A stretch of DNA of 64,000 bases from Corynebacterium sp. TAE3-ERU16 (GTDB lineage Bacteria > Actinomycetota > Actinomycetes > Mycobacteriales > Mycobacteriaceae). Of this stretch, positions 16,472 to 25,902 are shown piece by piece. The stretch's first letter is position 1. The number at the start of each line of letters is the position of its first letter. Location of the stretch: assembly GCF_019209935.1 (NCBI RefSeq), contig NZ_JAHUTN010000012.1:27306-91305 (forward strand). The letters are read 5' to 3'. Made by a program: the position numbers and the translations under genes. A model generated the notes under the pieces. The model did not search any database, was not told where the DNA came from, and saw only the letters and a program-made list of their open reading frames with translations.

Positions 16472-18199
16472 TTATCGAGATTGATTTACAAGCAACTGGT
16501 AGATCTTACTATAATCCGAGCCAGCGCTTTCCCACGTTGTATCTTCGGCAAATGAAAATGCCCGTTCCGCAAGCGATTCGTAGAGCTCAGGACTCTCAAA
16601 AAGCCGTATAATGGCATCGGCCAATGCGTGCGGGTCCCCAGCTTTCACTGCTATCCCAGCCCCCCTATCGGTGGTAATCTCTGTCAATGCCGGTAGATCC
16701 GAAACTACTACAGGACGACACCGAGCCATCGCTTGCAACGGCTTTAGAGGTGTCACGGCTCGAGCGACATCTACGTCCTTACGCGGAATACAAAAAACAT
16801 CAATCGCGTCGTACCAACGCAAGACTTCCGAAGGGGGAACTTTACCGACAAATGAAACCAAATCTAGTAAATTCCTTTTCTCCGCTAGGTCCATGAGACT
16901 TGGCAAAGCTGCACCATCTCCGACAATTACGGCCTGAATCTTCATATCCGGCTTCATATCCCGAATTTTGTCCAAACTAAGCAGCAGTACTTCTAGACCT
17001 TCGTAGTCGACGATAGAAGTGATAGTGCCAATAGTAAATCGATCGGTTAGGTTAAGTTGCTTTCTAGCATCCGACGATGTCAATCCGGGTTTAGCCAGCG
17101 TCTCTCTCTCGACAGAATTATGAATAACATCGATCTTGGATGAATCAACACTTCGTTCAATATGCGATTGTTTTTGCACATTCGACAACGCTATTACTCG
17201 ACTAGCATCACACATGAGTTGCGTTTCGAGCTTCCTAGTCCGGACAAAAAATGAGGATCCCACAGCTCGCTCATAGTCAGAATCTGAGCACCGTGCTAAC
17301 CAGGTTTTTTCCATCTCTCCTCGAGTTTCATAAACCCAGGGGACCCCGAGAGCATTGGCAACGGATCTCCCAATTAATCCGTTCTCGTAATTAGTAGTTA
17401 CGTGGATAACATCCGGCTCATAAACCCGAGCAATGGCTAAAATAAGTTGGTAATTCAGCGCCAGCCGCTCGTCAACAAAAGGAGGTATCTCAAAACCACT
17501 CAATCGGCAGTACGGTACGCCATCAACTTCCTCGAAGTTATCTTTGGGTTGTACGCCAATATTTTCTGGATACCCAAGTCGAGTTACCGCAAGGCAGTTA
17601 ATGCCGAGCTCACGTTGGCTTCTCAGAACTGCGTGCGATCGAACAGAGTAGCCGGACAGCGTGTAAGGAAAAGAATTTGTAAGTAGGTGAAGAACACGTA
17701 ATCCTGTAGAAGATTTCTTTTGGTCCCGAACGCTCTGCAGTAAATCAGGGGAGACCTTTGCCGTTGTCCGGATACAGAGGTTTTCTGGGCGATAGTCCCC
17801 ACCAAGAACATTCTTTACGGCACGCCAACGCCGCGCCGTTAGTGAACTAGGGCGTATTAGACGAATCGCGTTGTCCATGTCGCCGATGTCCCAAGCTTTT
17901 CGTGCCCTCACGTACGTCAGCTGGGATTTACTCAAGTCACCATGAATGTATAGTCCGAGCAAATCTCGAAGTTTACCCGATCGCAGACGACCATATTGCC
18001 GCTCGGCATCGTCACGACGGTCACCAATGATATAAATGATAACGCGGACCACAGAGAAAGGAAACACTCGGGCTGCAACGTTTGTAATTCTATTGCGCCA
18101 AGGATTGGGTATCTTCCTCGACACTAGAATACCAAAACCAATCGGGTCCTCCCGGGCAGTTTCAATAAAAAAACGAAGACGGAAAAGTGATTTCTTCAT
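16472..18199 (-). CDS. GT4-family glycosyltransferase with helical N-terminal extension
   Basis: The product is 575 residues. The first 180 or so residues are charged and helical, unlike a normal GT-B start. The GT-B domains begin at LRVLHLLTNSFPYTLSGYSVRSH. The C-terminal nucleotide-sugar domain includes TIGTITSIVDYEGLEVLLL and IDVFCIPRKDVDVARAVTPLKPLQAMA, the latter in the usual E/D-containing donor loop position. It is clearly related to the product of the next gene upstream. GGGGAG lies just before the ATG. It is the last gene of the leftward arm. Donor and acceptor are unknown. Confidence 0.85.
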   Translation of the reverse strand: MKKSLFRLRFFIETAREDPIGFGILVSRKIPNPWRNRITNVAARVFPFSVVRVIIYIIGDRRDDAERQYGRLRSGKLRDLLGLYIHGDLSKSQLTYVRARKAWDIGDMDNAIRLIRPSSLTARRWRAVKNVLGGDYRPENLCIRTTAKVSPDLLQSVRDQKKSSTGLRVLHLLTNSFPYTLSGYSVRSHAVLRSQRELGINCLAVTRLGYPENIGVQPKDNFEEVDGVPYCRLSGFEIPPFVDERLALNYQLILAIARVYEPDVIHVTTNYENGLIGRSVANALGVPWVYETRGEMEKTWLARCSDSDYERAVGSSFFVRTRKLETQLMCDASRVIALSNVQKQSHIERSVDSSKIDVIHNSVERETLAKPGLTSSDARKQLNLTDRFTIGTITSIVDYEGLEVLLLSLDKIRDMKPDMKIQAVIVGDGAALPSLMDLAEKRNLLDLVSFVGKVPPSEVLRWYDAIDVFCIPRKDVDVARAVTPLKPLQAMARCRPVVVSDLPALTEITTDRGAGIAVKAGDPHALADAIIRLFESPELYESLAERAFSFAEDTTWESAGSDYSKIYQLLVNQSR

Positions 18200-18504
18200 A
18201 GCTCCCCAGCTTCCATTCCGAGAATACCGAAGAAGGAATGTAGTCCCCGGCCTGCGGTTAGAAACAGGGCAATCTCCTTCAAACGAATCTTTATAATACG
18301 AAAATCAGTTATTACCGGCATTTAAGATGGACAAGACGACGTAGATCGATCGAACCAGAAGCTGGCCATGAAATTTCTAATGGAAAGCGAACCAGCCCGC
18401 GCGGCTAAATATTTCCGTTCTTGATTTTACCGTGAACACAAGTCGAAGGCTGGTTTTTCAAGTTCAACTTATCGCCTGAACGCTAAACATATCTGCCCAG
18501 AATA
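18200..18504. other. Intergenic gap between two glycosyltransferase genes
   Basis: This AT-rich gap of 305 bases lies within the leftward arm. No gene, clear hairpin terminator or repeat was recognised. Its size suggests the downstream glycosyltransferase has its own promoter, which could not be pinned down. Confidence 0.5.
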
Positions 18505-20634
18505 CTAAGCGCCGCTTCGCCGGGCTCCCAAAGACTCATAGATCCCGCCAACCCGTTCACCCAGGATAGACCAATCACGGTTAGCCCGTACCCAGGCTAG
18601 GCCATTGCAACTCAAACGGCGTCTTAGCGCTTCGTCGTCTAGAACCATCGTTAATTTTTCTTCAAAAGAGTCGATATTACCTTTTTCAAACAAAAGGCCC
18701 GTTTCACCATCCTGGACAATCTCTTTCAACGCATCGACATTTGATGACAGGATCGACTTACCCATTGCCAATGCCTCAAACGGCTTCAATGGCGAGACCA
18801 TCTCGCAAACTGGAAGTGGTTTTCGAGGAAAGGGACAAATATCTATGATCGAGTAGTAGGACTCCACATCTTCATGAGGAACCCTTCCGGTTAGTTTCAC
18901 TACCTCTTCAAGACCCTCTGCTTCGACACGCGCTTTTATTCGGGGCCAAACCGCACCATCGCCAACAATCAACAGAATAAAATCACTCCGTTTCTTGGCG
19001 AGACGTACTACCACGTCGAGGAGGTCCTCCAGCCCTTCGTAGTCTACAACAGACCCTACGTAACCAATAACGGTTCTTCCATTAACCCCAATCTGTTCTT
19101 CGAGTTCCTCGTCTCGTATCAAAGGTTTAAACCGCTTGGTGTTGACCCCATTCGGGACTACCGAAATCTTTTCTTCCGGGACGCCACGTTTCACCATTTC
19201 AAACTTCAGAGCGTTTGTAATAGTTAATACCCTATCGGCTGCGTTACAGGCTTCAGCTTCGATGGCGGCCCTCTGCTTGTAGTGCTCGGTTTCTGAGTAA
19301 CCCGGTTCCCTCGAAGCTCGCGTTACCTCCCAAAGCCCGCGAACCTCGTATACCACAGGTATATCGAGCCTCCTGCCGACCTCAGCTGCAGCCAAGCCAT
19401 TCCAGTGGTTTGAAGCACCATGAAGGATAAGAGGCCGCTTTTCAATCGCTAGCTCTTGTGCGGCATCCGCATAGCGGCTGATAAATGTCAGCAACGGGGT
19501 CTTTCGGACCGGCAGTACGACATCTTTCGAAAACCGCTCGTAGGTAACGTTGTCTACTTGGCAGCCAACTACTGGTGTTTTTTGAACATCAAAACCAGCC
19601 CGATCATACGGATAGCCGTACCGGGTCACCCCTGAAATATCCCAACCAGATCGGTTCAACGCCGCTAGCAAGCCATGGGATCTCGTCGCATATCCGCCGG
19701 AATCATAGGGAAGAGAATTGTGAAGAAAATAAAATCCACGATTCAATATAGGTTGGTAACTTCTCTCCGCTGCCCGTCCAGAGAACGGGAATGGCCCAGT
19801 GTGATAGTTCGATCCCGTTCTATCCCCACGGCTTCTCTCGAGCCGAGCCAAATTAGTTTTCGCCCACCTATCATTGGGAACTTCCTTCAAAAATAACCGT
19901 AGGTACTCCGCTGCCATTCCGCTGCGTCGGCGTCGGAGCTCCCTGCGTGCAGCAACACGCAGCAGCGCAGGCGGAACCTCGTCAACGCCATAGTCCTTGA
20001 GAAGTGGTATTGCGGCGGAATTAGCACCTAGAACAATCTGGCAGACAGCCATCGGCATGAGATTTGGCGAACCTAATAGCTGCGAAGTTTCCCTAAGCCG
20101 CTCTTCCGAGTTCAGCCTCATGTACCTGACGACTTCGAGATCTGGACCTGATCCAAAATTTTCATCGCGGTCGAAGAAGTCTTTTACCGCTGCCATGCTG
20201 GTCCGTTTGGGTGCCAGGAAGAATAATTTAAGGAATGAATCCTCATCATCGGGCGAATAAGACCTGAGCAAACCTAACGTCAGATCATCCTTCAACTTCT
20301 GACTTAGCTTTTCTACCGCTTGCGCCTCTTCAAGTAGTTCATAAGCACGGGTATTTCCAGGCTCCAATACCAAGCATTCCAGTAGTGCATCGCGGGCAGC
20401 GGACATATCACCAGTCTGAAGGAGCTTCGAAGCATAGGACAGCGATATTAGCGAATCTTGGGGATACCGTGTTTTCGCCTGACTCAATACATCCATCGCT
20501 TTATCTTTATCACCGGCAATCCAAAGCTCGTTCGCCGTCCGACGCAATCTATCACCTTCTGCAACGCCTAAAGACGGTATTATTTTGGATATACTGGCGG
20601 GTAGCACTATTTTTAATTTACTGAAAATACTCAT
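18505..20634 (-). CDS. TPR-glycosyltransferase (GT4) fusion
   Basis: The product is 709 residues. Residues about 25-115 look like tetratricopeptide helices (RTANELWIAGDKDKAMDVLS, then YASKLLQTGDMSAARDALLE and LEPGNTRAYELLEEAQ). A helical middle follows, and a GT4 GT-B enzyme starts near residue 305 (FYFLHNSLPYDSGGYATRSHG). The C-terminal domain has VIGYVGSVVDYEGLEDLL and PLKPFEALAMGKSILSSNVDALKEI, the canonical EAMA-like donor loop. The TPR part suggests docking to another assembly protein or to an oligomer of itself. The ATG overlaps the stop of the heparinase-hydrolase gene by 4 bases, so the two are coupled. Confidence 0.85.
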   Translation of the reverse strand: MSIFSKLKIVLPASISKIIPSLGVAEGDRLRRTANELWIAGDKDKAMDVLSQAKTRYPQDSLISLSYASKLLQTGDMSAARDALLECLVLEPGNTRAYELLEEAQAVEKLSQKLKDDLTLGLLRSYSPDDEDSFLKLFFLAPKRTSMAAVKDFFDRDENFGSGPDLEVVRYMRLNSEERLRETSQLLGSPNLMPMAVCQIVLGANSAAIPLLKDYGVDEVPPALLRVAARRELRRRRSGMAAEYLRLFLKEVPNDRWAKTNLARLERSRGDRTGSNYHTGPFPFSGRAAERSYQPILNRGFYFLHNSLPYDSGGYATRSHGLLAALNRSGWDISGVTRYGYPYDRAGFDVQKTPVVGCQVDNVTYERFSKDVVLPVRKTPLLTFISRYADAAQELAIEKRPLILHGASNHWNGLAAAEVGRRLDIPVVYEVRGLWEVTRASREPGYSETEHYKQRAAIEAEACNAADRVLTITNALKFEMVKRGVPEEKISVVPNGVNTKRFKPLIRDEELEEQIGVNGRTVIGYVGSVVDYEGLEDLLDVVVRLAKKRSDFILLIVGDGAVWPRIKARVEAEGLEEVVKLTGRVPHEDVESYYSIIDICPFPRKPLPVCEMVSPLKPFEALAMGKSILSSNVDALKEIVQDGETGLLFEKGNIDSFEEKLTMVLDDEALRRRLSCNGLAWVRANRDWSILGERVGGIYESLGARRSGA

Positions 20635-23516
20635 TGAAGTTCATTTCCTATTCCGATTAATTGATTAATATGGCGCACCATCAACTCAGGATCCGCCGCG
20701 ATGTGGCCAGGTCCTTGGTCTACATAGTGTACGTCAATCGGGATTAAGGGATTCCGAACCTTCAAATCGTGAACGAAGGGCCGACAATGGTTAGAATCAT
20801 GAAACCGATCTCCGCGATTCTGAACTATTGTGATTGCACAATTTCCTGTCCATTTATCTGCTCTCCCGATAAGACGCATGCGGTCTCGTTCGCAGGGGTC
20901 TAGATCTTTAGGCTCCTTCCCGAAAACCACCTCAACAGCCTGAGCAGCTACCCTTGGATAGTAACTCAAAATATCGGTTTGCGGATTAACTGCGAGCGCC
21001 GCGACCGAATTGAAGTCACTCTCGATTGCGGAAGCGACCGCGGCGAACCCCCCACCGGAGCTACCACAGAAGACGATCTTCTTCACCCTTAGCCGACAAG
21101 CTAGAGAATCGATCGCTTCTGCTACAAACTTCGCCAAATCTAGTTTTTGAGTACCCAGATACCAACCTAACGTCAAAGTTGAATCCAGATCCAAAGTAGC
21201 ATCCGACACAGAAACTAGTGGGCATCCCAAGCGTCGAGCTAAATTTCCACCGGAGACAGATGGAAGCACTGAAGACTCTCGCCGGACTGCGCCTTGAAAC
21301 AGTACTACTAGCGTCGCCCGGTCCCCGTGGAAATAGGAGAACGGAACACCTAATCCTTCCGATCTAGCTACTCCAATAATGCGATTATTACTCCATTTAG
21401 ACGGATCATCCAGAGCGTTGAGTAGATTTTCGAATCTCGTAGAAGTTGCCCCCTTTGATACTAATTCCAAATCTGTATTCGTAGAAACAGCAAGAGGCAA
21501 TCTCGTACGAGAAGATACAAGTTCCGAAGACGGAGTTGCGCGGCCCGCAACGAGCGAAAGATAGTCTAAGTACGCAGCTGACACTCCAAAATCGCGGTAC
21601 AGGCCACTACCGCGAGCTTCAAGGATTGAACCCAGGTAGTCACTGCAGTATGACGCCGCATCCAAAGATTCGCCGTGGTTCTCAAAATATCGTTGAGCGT
21701 ATCCTACGGCTTCTTCGAGCGGAACAGAGTCTGATTCAGGGTCCACTCGTCTTGGATTCTCCGAATCGCTTTCGCGATTGAGTCGGCCCTGCGAGTTGTC
21801 GTACGGCGAAACCGATCTAACTCCCCGCGCAGAAAACTCAAGTCCGACTACCTCATCACCTAACCTAATCTTTAGTTCGTCTATGCCGTCTTTACTCGCA
21901 AAGTCTAACGGTTCCCAAACACGATCACCAAATGAAACAACTGCACACCACTGCAGCAGCCCACGTTTAGTAGGCCGCGCACCTATTACAGAAGTATCGA
22001 CCGCCTTGCCGTATCCCGTGGAGAACCATCCCTCAACAATGCTGTTGTCTCCTTGAAATACATCAGGTTGTATTCGGTCGAGCCATCGAATATGCGCCGT
22101 TTTCTCACCGCTTACCAAATCGACTCGACCACGTCGGCTGTCCGCAATCACGACCTCCGGGTGCAGATGCCAAAGTTGCCGGAATCGAGGGAACTTTTCT
22201 GAGGAGTCGATCCGGTCTACGTTATCAATTATAACAAAAATGTCCCGTTTACGGTCATAAAGGAAACGTCTTGTTGATTTAAAACCTTGGTACGGCATCT
22301 GTTCCAAAACATAATAGTCATAGTCGATGGATTTGATGTCCGTAGTTAAACTAGGTGGGTTCGTGTCTAAAAAATCCTTAGCCTCCGCAATCAGGACGTT
22401 GTGCGCCCGGCGGGATTTCATATAGTTCCGTTCTCGACTAGGGATATAGCCATACAACCCCGGATCAACAAGCCATGGTTTTCCGCTGCCATACAGAGTA
22501 AAAGAAGTTGAGTCTTGGTGGCCGTGAATTGCGCGGTCGCTGCCGAATCTTAACGAGTAGAAGGTTTCGTCTTCGAATCCTTTTTGGAATTCACCCCAAC
22601 CGCTTCTCCCGAAGATATAGCCTTCCTCAAAAGTTACTGCACGTTCCGCCGGCGGGACCCCTTCCGAACCTTTAGTGAGCACATAATCGGTTTCGGCACT
22701 TCCATCTCTTGTTATTGTTTTGAGGTCGGGAGTGTCACCCAACATCTCTAGATAGCCGTTGGGCTTAACCCCGTGAACAAGCATCGATCGTCCCTTTAAT
22801 AGGGTGCTGTTAAGATCTGAAAGATCAATATGCTCCCGTTCTGCTCGTTGGATAGCCTCGCGCCACCACCTATAATTCAGATCCTGATAGGACAATGATG
22901 CTTCTTTATTTACTCCTTCTTTATCGTAAGCATCCCAGAACAAGTTTCTTATCTGGACGGCGAATTCTTCGATAAGAGCGTCATCTTGGAGAAAACTAGC
23001 AGCGACAAGCAATCCCTGCAGTTGATGGAGTGCGTGATTTCCATCCGCACGGTATTTGGGATCGCTAAGGTGATCAGCGTGGACCCGGATAGCATCCACG
23101 TACTTCTGCCGCTTGTCTTCGGGTATTATTGGGTAGCCAAGCACAAGTTCAATGACTCGAAGCCCATCGGCCATGTCCATCCAAGCATATTTATCTTCGC
23201 TTTGGATTTTACTATCAATCCAACTTTCGGATATCTTAAGCCAAGTGTGTGCAGCAGTGAAACTACCCTCAATCGCTCGTCTTCGAAGCGGATCAATCCA
23301 ACGCAAAGCATGGAATTGAAATCTCCAGTTGGGTTGACGAAATGGGTCTTCGTTCCATGTTAGTTCTTCAGGCATTGACCAACTCGGGTGAGGGTCCAGT
23401 GTCAACTGACCCATTAAGAGTTCATTACAAAGACGTTCATCCGAATTAGTCTTTTTAAAATGCTTGCCGATCTGTTGACGGAAAGCAACCCCTTCGTCCA
23501 CTCCGACCATTGCCAT
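20631..23516 (-). CDS. Heparinase II/III-like lyase fused to a serine alpha/beta-hydrolase
   Basis: The product is 961 residues. Residues about 40-270 resemble the alpha/alpha-toroid of heparinase II/III family lyases (DGNHALHQLQG, YQDLNYRWWREAI). Residues about 300-600 form the beta-sandwich part with the conserved AIHGHQDSTSFTLYGSGKPWLVDPG stretch, which carries the metal/catalytic histidine region. After a linker, residues about 690-960 look like an alpha/beta hydrolase: TLVVLFQGA, nucleophile elbow CGSSGGGFAA (GxSxG), and late Asp/His candidates in NRGDRFHDSNH and GPGHIAAD. No signal peptide or membrane segment is visible. The cluster should make a uronate (ManNAcA) polymer, a plausible target for beta-elimination. 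Cytoplasmic function is inference. Confidence 0.75.
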   Translation of the reverse strand: MAMVGVDEGVAFRQQIGKHFKKTNSDERLCNELLMGQLTLDPHPSWSMPEELTWNEDPFRQPNWRFQFHALRWIDPLRRRAIEGSFTAAHTWLKISESWIDSKIQSEDKYAWMDMADGLRVIELVLGYPIIPEDKRQKYVDAIRVHADHLSDPKYRADGNHALHQLQGLLVAASFLQDDALIEEFAVQIRNLFWDAYDKEGVNKEASLSYQDLNYRWWREAIQRAEREHIDLSDLNSTLLKGRSMLVHGVKPNGYLEMLGDTPDLKTITRDGSAETDYVLTKGSEGVPPAERAVTFEEGYIFGRSGWGEFQKGFEDETFYSLRFGSDRAIHGHQDSTSFTLYGSGKPWLVDPGLYGYIPSRERNYMKSRRAHNVLIAEAKDFLDTNPPSLTTDIKSIDYDYYVLEQMPYQGFKSTRRFLYDRKRDIFVIIDNVDRIDSSEKFPRFRQLWHLHPEVVIADSRRGRVDLVSGEKTAHIRWLDRIQPDVFQGDNSIVEGWFSTGYGKAVDTSVIGARPTKRGLLQWCAVVSFGDRVWEPLDFASKDGIDELKIRLGDEVVGLEFSARGVRSVSPYDNSQGRLNRESDSENPRRVDPESDSVPLEEAVGYAQRYFENHGESLDAASYCSDYLGSILEARGSGLYRDFGVSAAYLDYLSLVAGRATPSSELVSSRTRLPLAVSTNTDLELVSKGATSTRFENLLNALDDPSKWSNNRIIGVARSEGLGVPFSYFHGDRATLVVLFQGAVRRESSVLPSVSGGNLARRLGCPLVSVSDATLDLDSTLTLGWYLGTQKLDLAKFVAEAIDSLACRLRVKKIVFCGSSGGGFAAVASAIESDFNSVAALAVNPQTDILSYYPRVAAQAVEVVFGKEPKDLDPCERDRMRLIGRADKWTGNCAITIVQNRGDRFHDSNHCRPFVHDLKVRNPLIPIDVHYVDQGPGHIAADPELMVRHINQLIGIGNELQ

Positions 23517-23652
23517 ATGATCACCTTTCCCAATATCGTGGCTTAATCACGCGCCTCACATACTGATGTTTCATATCTCTAGCGAGTTTATGCTGTTCGA
23601 ACATAATGGCACATGCTTTTTCGGATTGTGTCCAAGAATCACAAAACTGTTT

Positions 23653-24807
23653 CTATGCCTGGAATTCAGTCGGCTTTTCCCCAAAACCAAACAGGTTCTT
23701 TATTGCTCCGACGCTTCTTTGAGCAGCCCTACCGTCACCATAGGGATTCACCGCATTAGCCATTTCCTCGTAGGCGGCTGAATCATCAATCAGGTGGCAG
23801 GCTTCAGCAAATATGGTTCGTTCGTCTGTTCCAATGAGTTTAACCGTACCCGCGGTGATCGCTTCGGGTCGTTCAGTATCTTTACGCATCACCAGGACGG
23901 GCTTACCCAAACTGGGTGCTTCTTCTTGAACACCTCCGGAATCAGTGAGAACGATATCTGCCCGAGCCATGAGCTTAGTGAATTGGTCATACGGAAGTGG
24001 ATCCGTTATGACAATGTTGTCCCGACCTTCAATCTCAGGAAGGATTGCTCGCCTCACTTTCGGATTGAGGTGCGCCGGAAGTACAAAAACGATATCCGGG
24101 TATTTTGTGGCCAGATCGTTAAGGGCAGCACCGATCGAATTCATAACACCTAGATTTTCACGGCGGTGCGTTGTGACCATAACGATGCGATTCGACGTAC
24201 TCGATAGCTCCTCTAACCGAGCGTCCTCAAACGATGTGTTCCAGGTTGCCGCCTCAAGTAGAGCATCGATCACCGTATTGCCGACAACTATGATGCGATC
24301 TTCACAACAATTCTCCGCAATCAGATTCTGCTTTGAAGTTTCTGTTGGAGCCAGGTGAAGCGATGAGATTTGCCCAATTATCTTTCGGTTTCCCTCTTCG
24401 GGAAAGGGCGAGTGGAGGTTACCGGTTCTCAGGCCTGCTTCAAGGTGAACGACCTTAATTTTTTCGTTGAAAGCTGCAATGGCTGCTGCCATTGCAGTCG
24501 ATGTATCCCCTTGGACAACAACCGCATCCGGCTTCTCTTTTTCGAGTACCGGTGCGAGTCCTTCGATCGCCCTCGCGATAATTTGATTGAGGCCTTGACC
24601 GGGGCGCATAATTCCGAGATCATAGTCAGGAGTGATCCCAAACATTCCGTTCACCTGATCAAGCATTTCACGGTGTTGGCCCGTAGAGACTGTGATGCTC
24701 TCAATATCTTTGTCGGCTCCGAGCGCCTTAACCAAAGGTGCTACTTTGATCGCTTCTGGCCTGGTTCCGTAAACAGTTACGACTTTTAATCGTTGCGGGA
24801 TAGTCAA
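23653..24807 (-). CDS. wecB: UDP-N-acetylglucosamine 2-epimerase (non-hydrolysing)
   Basis: The product is 384 residues and interconverts UDP-GlcNAc and UDP-ManNAc. GTRPEAIKVAPL near the start, VVQGDTSTAMA, HLEAGLRTGN, FPEEGNRKIIGQISSLHLAPT, the TTHRRENLG block and TDSGGVQEEAPSLGKPVLVMR are all family hallmarks, including the glutamates and histidine of the active site. The start is TTG at 24807, preceded by TAGGAG at a good distance. It heads the leftward arm, 136 bases before the heparinase-hydrolase gene. With wecC it gives UDP-ManNAcA. Confidence 0.95.
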   Translation of the reverse strand: MTIPQRLKVVTVYGTRPEAIKVAPLVKALGADKDIESITVSTGQHREMLDQVNGMFGITPDYDLGIMRPGQGLNQIIARAIEGLAPVLEKEKPDAVVVQGDTSTAMAAAIAAFNEKIKVVHLEAGLRTGNLHSPFPEEGNRKIIGQISSLHLAPTETSKQNLIAENCCEDRIIVVGNTVIDALLEAATWNTSFEDARLEELSSTSNRIVMVTTHRRENLGVMNSIGAALNDLATKYPDIVFVLPAHLNPKVRRAILPEIEGRDNIVITDPLPYDQFTKLMARADIVLTDSGGVQEEAPSLGKPVLVMRKDTERPEAITAGTVKLIGTDERTIFAEACHLIDDSAAYEEMANAVNPYGDGRAAQRSVGAIKNLFGFGEKPTEFQA

Positions 24808-24884
24808 AGCTAAACTCCTAGCTAGTAATGGTGAGGCAGATGGGCTTGGAACGGACTCGGGGTACGCCCGATTCCCGGTGGCCT

Positions 24885-24914
24885 AGGTTAATTACACAAG
24901 GGGTGTGCAATCAA
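24885..24914 (-). promoter_or_regulatory. Candidate promoter of the leftward glycan arm
   Basis: On the minus strand TTGATT (24909-24914) and TAACCT (24885-24890) are separated by 18 bases, about 80 bases before the wecB start. It is the best -35/-10 pair between wecB and pheA. Confidence 0.45.
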
Positions 24915-25028
24915 CGATTCTAATTTATCATGATACCGCTTTCGTCTCGTGATGATCGCTAATATCCCCCAAGCTTTTCATAGCATCTTTGAAAGCTCCG
25001 CACTGAGGGATTCGCCAGCATATACAGA

Positions 25029-25895
25029 TCAGATGTCAGGCGATTCCGCAGCAGGCGAAACGGGCCATGAACCCAGATACCTCATATCTGTCGTTCTGGA
25101 AGAAAGATCGTTCAATGCCGCCGCTACAGCGGCATCATCAATATGACCCTTCAGATCCACATGGAATCTATAGGCTCCCAGTTGAGTTCTGGTTGGTCTT
25201 GACTCGATCCTAGTCAAGTCTATATTTCTCGAGGAAAATAGTCGTAGAGCCCTCACTAAGGATCCCGGCTCATTTCGGAGTGTGAACAGAATTGCGGTTC
25301 GATCATTGCCCGTGGATTTCGGAGATCGGGAGGTTCGACCCACGGAAACGAATCTCGTTCGGGCCCCCGGTACGTCGATGACGTTTTCTGCGATCGCGTC
25401 CAACCCAAAAATCTCGGCGGCTCGGTGGGGCGCTATAGCGGCATCAGCGCGACCTTCCGCTACGGCCTTCGCCGCTGCAGCGTTCGATGAGGCAGGAATG
25501 AATTCCGCTTCGGGAAAAGCACGGTCCGTCCAGTGTCGTACCTGCTGTCGAGCGACCGGATGGGTCGTGAAGGTATGTACGTCACTGGCCGAGGTCCCAG
25601 GGCGGACCATGATCGAGAAACTGATTTCGATCTCGGTCTCCGCGAAGATCCGTACACCTTCGCCGTCAGCCAGCGCATCGAAGGTGTGTGTGACGGGTCC
25701 GTCGACCGAGTTTTCAATCGCTACACACGCGTACTCGGCGGCTCCGGAACGGACAGCGTTCAGTGCTTCATGAGGGCTTTCCACCGGGAGTTTTCCGATG
25801 TCGCCGGGCCCGAAACTCCCCCGCCGTTGAAACTCCAGCAACGCTGCCTCGGTGAATGTTCCCTCGGGCCCCAAATAGGCGACGACAGTTCTCAT
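25029..25895 (-). CDS. pheA: Prephenate dehydratase
   Basis: The product is 288 residues and converts prephenate to phenylpyruvate in phenylalanine synthesis. The catalytic PDT domain runs from VAYLGPEGTFTEAA through CVAIENSVDGPV to NRxxxFV-type residues (here ARTRFVSVGR, near residue 185). A C-terminal ACT domain contains NEPGSLVRALRLF and ESRPTRTQLGAYRFHVD, the Phe-binding region for feedback inhibition. The ATG at 25895 is preferred over 25904 because TACAAT lies seven bases before it, a perfect leaderless arrangement. The 3' third of the gene is visibly AT-richer than the 5' part. Confidence 0.95.
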   Translation of the reverse strand: MRTVVAYLGPEGTFTEAALLEFQRRGSFGPGDIGKLPVESPHEALNAVRSGAAEYACVAIENSVDGPVTHTFDALADGEGVRIFAETEIEISFSIMVRPGTSASDVHTFTTHPVARQQVRHWTDRAFPEAEFIPASSNAAAAKAVAEGRADAAIAPHRAAEIFGLDAIAENVIDVPGARTRFVSVGRTSRSPKSTGNDRTAILFTLRNEPGSLVRALRLFSSRNIDLTRIESRPTRTQLGAYRFHVDLKGHIDDAAVAAALNDLSSRTTDMRYLGSWPVSPAAESPDI

Positions 25896-25902
25896 AGACC
25901 GC

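Larger units (their letters stand above)
9840..25028. other. Low-GC glycan biosynthesis/export island
   Basis: Base composition and codon use change abruptly near 9840, inside the 3' end of the permease gene, and return to the background within pheA. By eye the block is clearly AT-richer than its surroundings. It holds surface-polysaccharide genes: three glycosyltransferases, a Wzm/Wzt exporter, WecB, WecC and a heparinase-hydrolase fusion, plus a decayed insertion sequence. The two arms are transcribed toward each other. No integrase, tRNA junction or direct terminal repeat was seen, so exchange by flanking homologous recombination is more likely than site-specific integration. That mechanism is inference. 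Confidence 0.75.
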
